Part shown: positions 1 to 4,935 of the stretch, in pieces | How the letters are laid out: every line of letters starts with the position of its first letter | Numbering within the stretch: the first letter of the stretch is position 1 | Source of the DNA: Candidatus Omnitrophota bacterium | GTDB lineage: Bacteria; Ratteibacteria; UBA8468; B48-G9; JAFGKM01 | DNA length: 6,511 nucleotides | Direction: 5' to 3' | NCBI GenBank assembly: GCA_023818785.1 | Contig: JAMWCO010000085.1 | Coordinates: 1 to 6,511 of the forward strand | The notes under the pieces: model-generated | What the model was told of the DNA's origin: nothing | What the model saw: the letters and a program-made list of their open reading frames with translations, nothing else | Database searches by the model: none | Position numbers and translations under genes: made by a program

Positions 1-2
1 TA

Positions 3-71
3 TGCGGTTTTATTTTTTTTATCAGATTTCTAAAAGGTGGATGGGAAAAGATTAAAATAATTGGATATTAA
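3..71 (+). CDS. Possible 3' end of an unidentified upstream gene (partial)
   Basis: The + strand frame starting at base 3 is open from the window edge to a TAA at 69-71 and encodes about 22 residues, ending in a hydrophobic then basic segment (FIFFIRFLKGG, then WEKIKIIGY). A hydrophobic stretch followed by Arg/Lys resembles the tail of a membrane-associated protein, but the fragment is too short to assign to a family. The other two + frames stop at 33 and 55 and read less like protein. The gene would converge on the UroD-like gene at 118. This could be chance open frame. Confidence 0.25.
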   Translation, partial: CGFIFFIRFLKGGWEKIKIIGY

Positions 72-72
72 A

Positions 73-111
73 AACTTTGATAGGTAAATATGCAGAAAAA
101 TATTCAAAGTT
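73..111. terminator. Weak inverted repeat between convergent genes, possible bidirectional terminator
   Basis: AACTTTGA at 73-80 is the exact reverse complement of TCAAAGTT at 104-111, with a 23-nt AT-rich loop. It lies just after the probable upstream gene end at 71 and just past the stop of the - strand UroD-like gene (TAA at 120-118), where a shared terminator would be expected. The stem is short and AT-rich, the loop is long, and no clean T tract follows on either strand, so this may be chance. Confidence 0.22.
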
Positions 112-117
112 AAATAT

Positions 118-1281
118 TTAGTATTTTCCATATTTCCTTCCTGCTTCAATCATATATATCAAATTTTTTGCAGGAACATTATAATGAATAGAATTTGAAG
201 AACTCAATATATATCCTCCACCTTTTTTTGCATCTTCCATACATTTTTCCACTTCTTTATAAATATCTTCTTTTGTTCCATATACAAGAGTTTTAGCACA
301 ATCAACATTCCCAATTAAAGTTATTTTTTCTCCATATTTTTCCTTAAGTTCTTTTAATTCAATTCCTGATGATTTATCAATTTCAGCATAACCATCAAAT
401 CCAATTTCAGAAAACCATATATTCCACAAAGGTCTTGTATTCCCATCACTTCTATATACATAAGGTAGCCCAAGAGAATGACATACATCAAGAATTTTTT
501 TATATCTTGGCATAAGAAATCTTCTAAAAATTTCTGGGCTATATATAGGTCCATTTTTATCAGCAAGGTCTCCACCACCTAAGATGAAATCAGCGCCATG
601 TTTTTTACCTTCTTTTATAAATTCAATTGTAAATTTTGTTTGATATTCAAGATAAATTTCAATCCATTCTGGTTTTAGAATAACAGATTCAAGAAATATA
701 GGATTAATAGGAATTGCAATGCCAGCAGAAAATGCGATTGCCATTTTATTTCCAACTTTTTCAACAATTTTATCCCATCCTTCAAATATACTTTTATCTT
801 CAAAATTAATTTCTTGGTCAAGTTTCTTCCTTATATATTCAATTTCTCTTTCAAGTGCATTATATCCCTCCTTTTCATAAGAAGAAGATACACAAAAGAA
901 TTGACCAGATAATGGAGAAAATTGATATATTGACCAATTTTTAGTTTCTTTATTTTCATATAAATAAATATTTTCACCAATTTTTTTAGGTAATTCATCT
1001 TTTGAATAATTTTTTGATGGACATGTCCCAACCCTTATAAAATCAAGTCCAAGTTTTTCATGTATTTCAATAGTATCTTCAACATATCTTTCAACAAGGA
1101 AATTTCTTTCACCTTTCCATAATAATTCAATAGTATCTTTTGAAAATTCTCCTCCACCAGTATAAGAATATTTACCAAGTATTTCAGATGCAACTTTTGA
1201 AACAATTAGTTGATCTCCAACAGGAACAAAATCTCCTTCTTTATGATTAAATGCATTTAAAACCCTTTCTTTTCCACTCAT
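118..1281 (-). CDS. Uroporphyrinogen decarboxylase (URO-D) superfamily protein, not HemE
   Basis: This 387-residue protein belongs to the URO-D/MtaA TIM-barrel superfamily. Seen in the sequence: an N-terminal SGKERVLNAFNHKEGDFVP (the usual 'RvlaAlnhkepDrvP' opening); GGGDLADKNGPIYSPEIF near residues 235-252; SDGNT at 278-282; IGNVD at about 323-327; and GGGYILSSSNSIH at 354-366. The HemE N-terminal signature with the substrate-binding MRQAGR is absent, so heme synthesis is unlikely. Relatives include corrinoid-dependent methyltransferases and many uncharacterised proteins in anaerobes; the substrate here is unknown. Where relatives usually have His before SDGN this protein has Arg277, and no methyltransferase-type zinc site (His-x-Cys with a distal Cys) is evident. 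The frame stays open to a TTG at 1317, but I chose ATG 1281: it begins at the conserved family start and sits 7 nt after a -10-like box. No Shine-Dalgarno is seen. Confidence 0.88.
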   Translation of the reverse strand: MSGKERVLNAFNHKEGDFVPVGDQLIVSKVASEILGKYSYTGGGEFSKDTIELLWKGERNFLVERYVEDTIEIHEKLGLDFIRVGTCPSKNYSKDELPKKIGENIYLYENKETKNWSIYQFSPLSGQFFCVSSSYEKEGYNALEREIEYIRKKLDQEINFEDKSIFEGWDKIVEKVGNKMAIAFSAGIAIPINPIFLESVILKPEWIEIYLEYQTKFTIEFIKEGKKHGADFILGGGDLADKNGPIYSPEIFRRFLMPRYKKILDVCHSLGLPYVYRSDGNTRPLWNIWFSEIGFDGYAEIDKSSGIELKELKEKYGEKITLIGNVDCAKTLVYGTKEDIYKEVEKCMEDAKKGGGYILSSSNSIHYNVPAKNLIYMIEAGRKYGKY

Positions 1282-1288
1282 AGAAAAA

Positions 1289-1317
1289 ATTTTAAAATAA
1301 ATTTGAAAAAAAAGCAA
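1289..1317 (-). promoter_or_regulatory. Promoter for the UroD-like gene
   Basis: On the - strand, TTGCTT (1317-1312) is followed after 17 nt by TAAAAT (1294-1289). The -10 box matches TATAAT at 5 of 6 positions; the -35 is weaker (TTG conserved). Seven nt separate the -10 from the ATG at 1281, so transcription is predicted to start at or next to the A of the ATG. The same bases are interleaved with the + strand promoter of the M24-like gene. Confidence 0.5.
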
Positions 1318-1331
1318 ATTTATTAGATAAT
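1303..1331 (+). promoter_or_regulatory. Promoter for the M24-like/NfeD/LOG operon
   Basis: TTGAAA (1303-1308) and GATAAT (1326-1331) are separated by exactly 17 nt, and each matches the sigma70 consensus at 5 of 6 positions. Seven nt (1332-1338) lie between the -10 and the ATG at 1339, predicting a leaderless transcript. There is no Shine-Dalgarno in the upstream AT-rich stretch. The site overlaps the opposing promoter at 1289-1317, so the two probably cannot be occupied at once. Confidence 0.55.
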
Positions 1332-1338
1332 TTAAAAT

Positions 1339-2424
1339 ATGAAAAGAGAGATAGAAATTAAATTTGAAAGGGTAAAAAAGTTAATAGAAGAAAAAAAAGT
1401 TAATGGCATTTTAATAAATAAGGTTAGTAATTTTGCTTGGTTTACTGGTGGGAAAATAAATTATGTTGCTCTGAATACTGAATTTGGTGTTTGTAAATTA
1501 CTTATCACAAAAGAAAAAATTTTTTATCTAACTAATAACATTGAAGAATCACGATTGTCGGAAGAAGAATTAGAAAATTTTGGATTTGAGCCAATAGTTG
1601 AAAAATGGTATGAAGAGAAACTTGATGAAAAAATAAAAAAAATTGTTTCTGGGAAAATTGGTTCTGACATACTTTCACAAGATTATATATTTTTAAACAT
1701 TGAAAATTTACATTTTCCACTTTTAAAAGAAGAAATTGAAAGATATAAAAAACTTGGGAAAGAAACGACAGAGATTATGACAAAAATATGTAAAGAAATA
1801 AAACCAGAAGATAGAGAAATAGAAATTGCTGGTAAATTGAGTGAAAATTTATGGAGAAGAAATATTATTCCTATTGTTATATTGATTGCTTCTGATGATA
1901 GGATTGAAAAATATAGACATCCTATTCCAAAAGACAAAAAAATTAAAAAATATGTTATGGTTATTTTGTGTGCAAGAAGAGATGGTTTAATTGTTTCTTT
2001 AACTCGGCTTGTTCATTTTGGTAAATTATCTGAAGAATTAAATAAGAAACATCTTGCAGTATGTAAAATAGATGCAACTCTTATAAATTCAACAAGGAAA
2101 TATAAAAAAGTTGGAGAAGTATTTATGGAAGGAGTTAAGATGTATGAAAATTTAGGATATAAAAATGAATGGCAGAAACATCATCAGGGAGGACCTACTG
2201 GATATTTGACAAGGTATTTTAAAGCGAAAAAAGAAATAAAAGAAATTATAACAGAAAATCAAGCATATGCCTGGAACCCATCAATAACAGGGACAAAGTC
2301 AGAAGATACAATTATAACTACAGAAAGTCAGCCAATTATATTAACAGAAGATAAAAACTGGCCTTTATTGAAGATAGAAATAGATGGTAATGAAATAAAT
2401 AGGCCTGCTATTTTGGTAAAATGA
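1339..2424 (+). CDS. M24 (creatinase/prolidase) fold protein with degenerate metal site
   Basis: This 361-residue protein has the two-part layout of Xaa-Pro peptidases: an N-terminal creatinase-like domain (about 1-130, with NFAWFTGG at 31-38) and a C-terminal pita-bread domain (about 140-361). M24 metallopeptidases bind two metals through Asp, Asp, His, Glu and Glu. Here the first Asp position is hydrophobic (around I209-C211), the second is Ser220 (SLTR in place of DxTR), and the EPG glutamate is replaced by NPS at 313-315. The HHQGG motif (281-285) and the terminal Glu329 in SEDTIITTE remain. A two-metal aminopeptidase is therefore unlikely. Creatinase is a known metal-free member of this fold; the substrate here is unknown. 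Some database relatives carry a misleading 'antitoxin VapB' label, from recollection. It opens an operon, and its TGA overlaps the next ATG (ATGA). It has no Shine-Dalgarno and is probably leaderless. Confidence 0.82.
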   Translation: MKREIEIKFERVKKLIEEKKVNGILINKVSNFAWFTGGKINYVALNTEFGVCKLLITKEKIFYLTNNIEESRLSEEELENFGFEPIVEKWYEEKLDEKIKKIVSGKIGSDILSQDYIFLNIENLHFPLLKEEIERYKKLGKETTEIMTKICKEIKPEDREIEIAGKLSENLWRRNIIPIVILIASDDRIEKYRHPIPKDKKIKKYVMVILCARRDGLIVSLTRLVHFGKLSEELNKKHLAVCKIDATLINSTRKYKKVGEVFMEGVKMYENLGYKNEWQKHHQGGPTGYLTRYFKAKKEIKEIITENQAYAWNPSITGTKSEDTIITTESQPIILTEDKNWPLLKIEIDGNEINRPAILVK

Positions 2425-3701
2425 GAAAAATATTCTTTTTTATCTTTATAATTCTTTTTAGTTCTTTTAGTAAATCAAATACAGGATATATTTTAAACAT
2501 TGATGGAGCAATTGGACCTGTTACTTATTACCAGGTTAAAAATATAATTTCTCTTGCAGAAAAGACAAAAAGCAATTTTGTTTTAATAACTATAGATACT
2601 CCAGGAGGACTTCTTTCTTCTACAAGAAAAATAGTTCAAGAAATTTTATCATCTGATATTCCAATAATATGTTATGTTTATCCAAGTGGTTCTCAATGTA
2701 CTTCTGCAGGAACTTTTATAGCCCTTTCTTCTCATATACTTGCTATGGCTCCTGCAACAAATATAGGAGCAGCACATCCAGTTACTTTGACTGGAGGAGA
2801 AAAAGAAAGTAAATTAGAGGAAAAAATAGTAAATGATACTGTAAGTTTTATAAAAACAATTGCGAAACATAGAAATAGAAATGAAAAATGGGCAGAAAAG
2901 GCGGTAAGGGAAAGTATTTCATCTACAGAAGAAGAGGCATTAAAAGAAAAAGTTATTGATTTGATAGCAAAGGATATTCCTGAACTCCTTGATAAAATAG
3001 ATGGGAAAATTATAAAAATTAAAGAAAAGAATATTGTATTAGAAACAAAAAATATAGAAATTAAAGAAGCAAAACCAGAGTTTAAAGACAAAATTTTACA
3101 GTTTATATCAGACCCAAATATTGCGTATCTCTTACTTGTTATTGGGATATGGGGAATAATACTTGAATTTTCCCATCCTGGCTTTGGGATTCCTGGAATT
3201 GTTGGAACAATCGCTTTAATTCTTGCTTTCTTTGGACTACATACTTTACCTATAAATCTTGCTGGTCTTATTCTTATATTGTTAAGTTTTATATTCTTTG
3301 CAATTGAGGCGATAACCCCTACATTTGGGATATTTATAACTTCTGGAATTATTACTTTTATTCTTGGTTCTTTAATGTTATTTAAAAAGGCATCAGAATT
3401 TAAAATCCCTATATCTTCAATTCTTTCTGTAAGTATTTTAACAGCCTGTTTTGTTTGGTTTGTTATATGGTTTGCTTTGAAAACAAAGAAAAGAAAAGTT
3501 GCCACTGGGAAAGAAGGTTTAATAGGAGAAGAAGGAAAAACTATAACAGATCTAAATCCAGAAGGTATGGTTTTTGTTCATGGAGAATACTGGAAAGGGA
3601 AAAGTTTAAAAGGTTTTATTGATAAGGATAAAAAGATAAAAGTTGTTGATATAAAAGGGCTTACTTTAATTGTTGAGGAGATAAAATATGAGGAGAAATA
3701 A
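2421..3701 (+). CDS. Long-form NfeD: membrane-bound ClpP-class serine protease
   Basis: This 426-residue protein has the full long NfeD layout. A signal peptide or anchor (about 1-19) is followed by a ClpP-like protease domain (about 22-195), four to five membrane helices (about 233-353), and a C-terminal NfeD OB-fold (about 360-424) starting at TGKEGLIGEEG. The Ser-Lys dyad known from Pyrococcus PH1510 is present: Ser95 in CTSAGTFI, with Lys135 in KIVNDTVSFIK aligning with its lysine. DTPGG at 59-63 is the oxyanion-side loop. Such proteases cut hydrophobic regions of membrane proteins, including stomatins, and the protease domain is expected outside the cytoplasm. Long NfeD is usually next to an SPFH/stomatin/flotillin gene, but none lies on either side here. 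The ATG overlaps the preceding stop and has no Shine-Dalgarno, so translational coupling is likely. Confidence 0.93.
   Translation: MRKIFFFIFIILFSSFSKSNTGYILNIDGAIGPVTYYQVKNIISLAEKTKSNFVLITIDTPGGLLSSTRKIVQEILSSDIPIICYVYPSGSQCTSAGTFIALSSHILAMAPATNIGAAHPVTLTGGEKESKLEEKIVNDTVSFIKTIAKHRNRNEKWAEKAVRESISSTEEEALKEKVIDLIAKDIPELLDKIDGKIIKIKEKNIVLETKNIEIKEAKPEFKDKILQFISDPNIAYLLLVIGIWGIILEFSHPGFGIPGIVGTIALILAFFGLHTLPINLAGLILILLSFIFFAIEAITPTFGIFITSGIITFILGSLMLFKKASEFKIPISSILSVSILTACFVWFVIWFALKTKKRKVATGKEGLIGEEGKTITDLNPEGMVFVHGEYWKGKSLKGFIDKDKKIKVVDIKGLTLIVEEIKYEEK
3675..3680 (+). promoter_or_regulatory. Shine-Dalgarno of the LOG gene, inside nfeD
   Basis: GAGGAG lies 7 nt before ATG 3688, within the last codons of the NfeD gene. 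It is one of only two strong Shine-Dalgarno sites in the window and fixes the LOG start at 3688, 14 nt inside the upstream gene. A second AGGAGA at 3691-3696 precedes an out-of-frame ATG at 3704. Confidence 0.75.
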
Positions 3702-4365
3702 ATATGAACAGGAATCCTGGAGAATTTTTAGAATAATGGCTGAATTTGTAGAAGGATTTGAAACACTTGAAAAAGTTGAAAAAGCTATAACTATATGGGG
3801 TTCTGCAAGAGTAAAACCAAGTGATGAATGGTATAAAAAGGCAGTAAGTACAGCAAAAATTCTTGCAGAAAAAGGATATGCAATAATAACAGGAGGTGGT
3901 CCAGGGATAATGGAAGCAGCAAATAAGGGAGCAAAAATTGCTGGTGGAGAATCTATAGGACTTAATATTGAACTACCGGAGGAACAAAAACCAAATCCAT
4001 ATATAAAGACATTAATCTCTTTTAGATATTTTTTTACAAGGAAAGTTATGTTTGTTAAATATACAAAAGGTTTTATAATTTTTCCTGGTGGATTTGGAAC
4101 ACTTGATGAATTTACAGAAGCAATAAATTTAATTCAAACAAAAAGGGTTCATAAATTCCCTGTTGTTTTAATGGATGAAAAATATTGGAAAGATTTTATT
4201 TTATGGATGGAAAATTTTCTTTATAAAAGGGGGTATATAGATAAAGAAGACCTTAATATTTTTAAAGTTGTAAATGAGCCAGATGAAGCAGTTAATATTA
4301 TTGAAAACTTTTATAAGAAAAATGATGCCAAATTCTACCGAACCCGGTTCGGAAAGCAAGGTTAG
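3688..4365 (+). CDS. LOG family protein (TIGR00730-type Rossmann fold), putative nucleoside-5'-monophosphate phosphoribohydrolase
   Basis: This 225-residue protein belongs to the LOG (lysine decarboxylase-like) family. Seen: the nucleotide-binding ITGGGPGIMEAANKGA at 67-82, a conserved Arg118 in FFTRKVM, and the PGGFGTLDE signature at 133-141. The N-terminal segment WRIFRIMAEFVEGFE (11-25), before TIWGSAR, marks the longer LOG subgroup and supports the start at ATG 3688, as does the GAGGAG upstream. Characterised LOG enzymes hydrolyse cytokinin riboside monophosphates or AMP to free base and ribose 5-phosphate; in bacteria without cytokinins a nucleotide salvage or degradation role is inferred. 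Despite older labels it is not a lysine decarboxylase. The C-terminus is odd: the last residues (YRTRFGKQG) are read through a GC-rich palindrome using CGA, ACC and CGG, codons rare in this window. The stop overlaps that of the convergent macro domain gene. Confidence 0.9.
   Translation: MRRNKYEQESWRIFRIMAEFVEGFETLEKVEKAITIWGSARVKPSDEWYKKAVSTAKILAEKGYAIITGGGPGIMEAANKGAKIAGGESIGLNIELPEEQKPNPYIKTLISFRYFFTRKVMFVKYTKGFIIFPGGFGTLDEFTEAINLIQTKRVHKFPVVLMDEKYWKDFILWMENFLYKRGYIDKEDLNIFKVVNEPDEAVNIIENFYKKNDAKFYRTRFGKQG
3704..3736 (+). other. Ten-codon open frame with its own Shine-Dalgarno inside the LOG gene
   Basis: ATG 3704 is preceded by AGGAGA at 3691-3696 (7-nt spacing) and reads 10 codons out of frame with LOG to a TAA at 3734-3736. 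That stop overlaps the in-frame internal LOG ATG at 3736-3738 (TAATG). A ribosome using it could reinitiate at LOG Met17, but this would remove the conserved WRIFRI segment. The frame is probably fortuitous; it is recorded because both the spacing and the stop-start overlap are precise. Confidence 0.15.
4338..4352. repeat. GC-rich perfect palindrome at the LOG/macro domain junction
   Basis: CCGAACC-C-GGTTCGG is a perfect 7+1+7 dyad, able to form a 6-bp hairpin with a 3-nt loop. Eleven of its 15 bases are G or C in an otherwise very AT-rich window. It lies within the last LOG codons and 10 nt beyond the stop of the convergent macro domain gene. That position suits a bidirectional terminator, but the nearest + strand T run (4373-4377) is about 20 nt away, so a classic intrinsic terminator is not convincing. 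A dispersed REP-like palindrome or a protein-binding operator are alternatives. Confidence 0.6.
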
Positions 4366-4898
4366 ATATTAGTTTTTATTTCATTTAACTTTTGGGCGAA
4401 TATAGAATATGTCTTTTCATCAAAAAGAACAAATCTTATTTTTTTAATTGATTTTAAATCAGGTATTATTTTTATTACTGCTTTAATTGAAACAATTGCT
4501 GCTTCTTCAACAGGATAACCAAAAATACCTGTTGAAATAGCAGGAAAAGCAATTGATTTAAGTCCATAATTATCTGCAAGTTTAAGTGAATTTTTGAAAC
4601 ACATAGCGAGTTTTTCTGCAGGATTTTTTTCTTCAGAGTATACTGGTCCAACTGTATGAATTACATAACTATTTGGTAAATTATACCCTTTTGTTATTAC
4701 CGCATCTCCAGTTTCAATCGGTGCAAGTTTTTTACACTCTTCATAAAGACAACTCCCTGCTTTTCTGTGTATTGCTCCTGCTACTCCTGCTCCTGGAGTA
4801 AGGTTTTTATTTGCTGCATTAACAATAACATCTATATCTTTTTGTTCTGTAATATCACCTTTTACACATTCAATCTCTATGTCTTTAATTTTTATCAT
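4362..4898 (-). CDS. Macro domain protein, putative O-acetyl-ADP-ribose deacetylase / ADP-ribosyl hydrolase
   Basis: This 178-residue protein is a single stand-alone macro domain with no added domain. Seen in order: GDIT (14-17), VNAANKNL (26-33), the ADP-ribose loop GAGVAGAIHRKAG (36-48), GDAVITKGYNLP (64-75), the phosphate loop STGIFGYP (122-129) and the final strand FVLFDE (156-161). Family members bind ADP-ribose, and MacroD/YmdB types deacetylate O-acetyl-ADP-ribose or remove ADP-ribose from proteins. Asn27, Asn30 and the glycine-rich loops are present, but the Asp that usually follows GGGV in MacroD enzymes is Ala40 here, so binding is more certain than the exact activity. The start at 4898 has no Shine-Dalgarno but lies 7 nt after a perfect TATAAT, so the mRNA is probably leaderless. 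The stop codon overlaps that of the LOG gene. Confidence 0.92.
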   Translation of the reverse strand: MIKIKDIEIECVKGDITEQKDIDVIVNAANKNLTPGAGVAGAIHRKAGSCLYEECKKLAPIETGDAVITKGYNLPNSYVIHTVGPVYSEEKNPAEKLAMCFKNSLKLADNYGLKSIAFPAISTGIFGYPVEEAAIVSIKAVIKIIPDLKSIKKIRFVLFDEKTYSIFAQKLNEIKTNI

Positions 4899-4913
4899 AT
4901 ATAGTATTATAAT
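4885..4913 (+). promoter_or_regulatory. Probable promoter for the reductase-mnmG pair
   Basis: TATAAT at 4908-4913 on the + strand overlaps the - strand -10 (4911-4906), because the shared core ATTATAAT (4906-4913) is self-complementary. A -35 at 17-nt spacing would be TTAATT (4885-4890), which is weak. Transcription would begin near 4920, leaving a leader of about 16 nt that contains the AGGAG ribosome site. Confidence 0.4.
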
Positions 4914-4935
4914 AAAAAAATAAAGGAGAAGTCAA
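4906..4935 (-). promoter_or_regulatory. Promoter for the macro domain gene
   Basis: On the - strand TTGACT (4935-4930) and TATAAT (4911-4906) are separated by 18 nt, matching the sigma70 consensus at 5 of 6 and 6 of 6 positions. This is the best promoter in the window. Seven nt separate the -10 from the ATG at 4898, so the first transcribed base should be at or next to the A of the ATG. The -35 box abuts the ATG of the divergent reductase gene. Confidence 0.65.
4924..4928 (+). promoter_or_regulatory. Shine-Dalgarno of the aldo/keto reductase gene
   Basis: AGGAG lies 7 nt before ATG 4936, the expected spacing, and confirms that start. It contrasts with the three neighbouring transcript-leading genes that have none. 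Confidence 0.8.

Noticed and set aside
118..1281. HemE, uroporphyrinogen decarboxylase of heme synthesis
   Set aside because: The N-terminal MRQAGR signature is absent and no other heme genes are nearby.
1282..1317. A 12-residue N-terminal extension of the UroD-like protein from TTG at 1317
   Set aside because: The extension (LFFQIYFKIFS-type) has no family counterpart, starts with TTG and has no ribosome site. ATG 1281 fits both the family start and the promoter spacing.
1339..2424. Active Xaa-Pro aminopeptidase or a VapB antitoxin
   Set aside because: Most metal ligands are missing, and there is no VapC-like toxin nearby and no small DNA-binding domain as in true VapB.
2732..3505. A 257-codon open frame antisense to the NfeD gene
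   Set aside because: It is wholly inside a clearly conserved gene, has no recognisable domain, and its Ile/Ser/Phe-rich composition is what the complement of A-rich codons gives. Other antisense frames in the UroD-like, M24-like and reductase genes were dismissed for the same reason.
3688..4365. Lysine decarboxylase
   Set aside because: The PGGxGTxxE motif belongs to LOG phosphoribohydrolases; the old 'lysine decarboxylase' label for this family is a misannotation.
3688..4898. LOG plus macro domain as an ADP-ribose or NAD-based defence system
   Set aside because: The genes are convergent and not co-transcribed, no ADP-ribosyltransferase, Sirtuin, TIR or other effector is present, and both are common housekeeping-type families.
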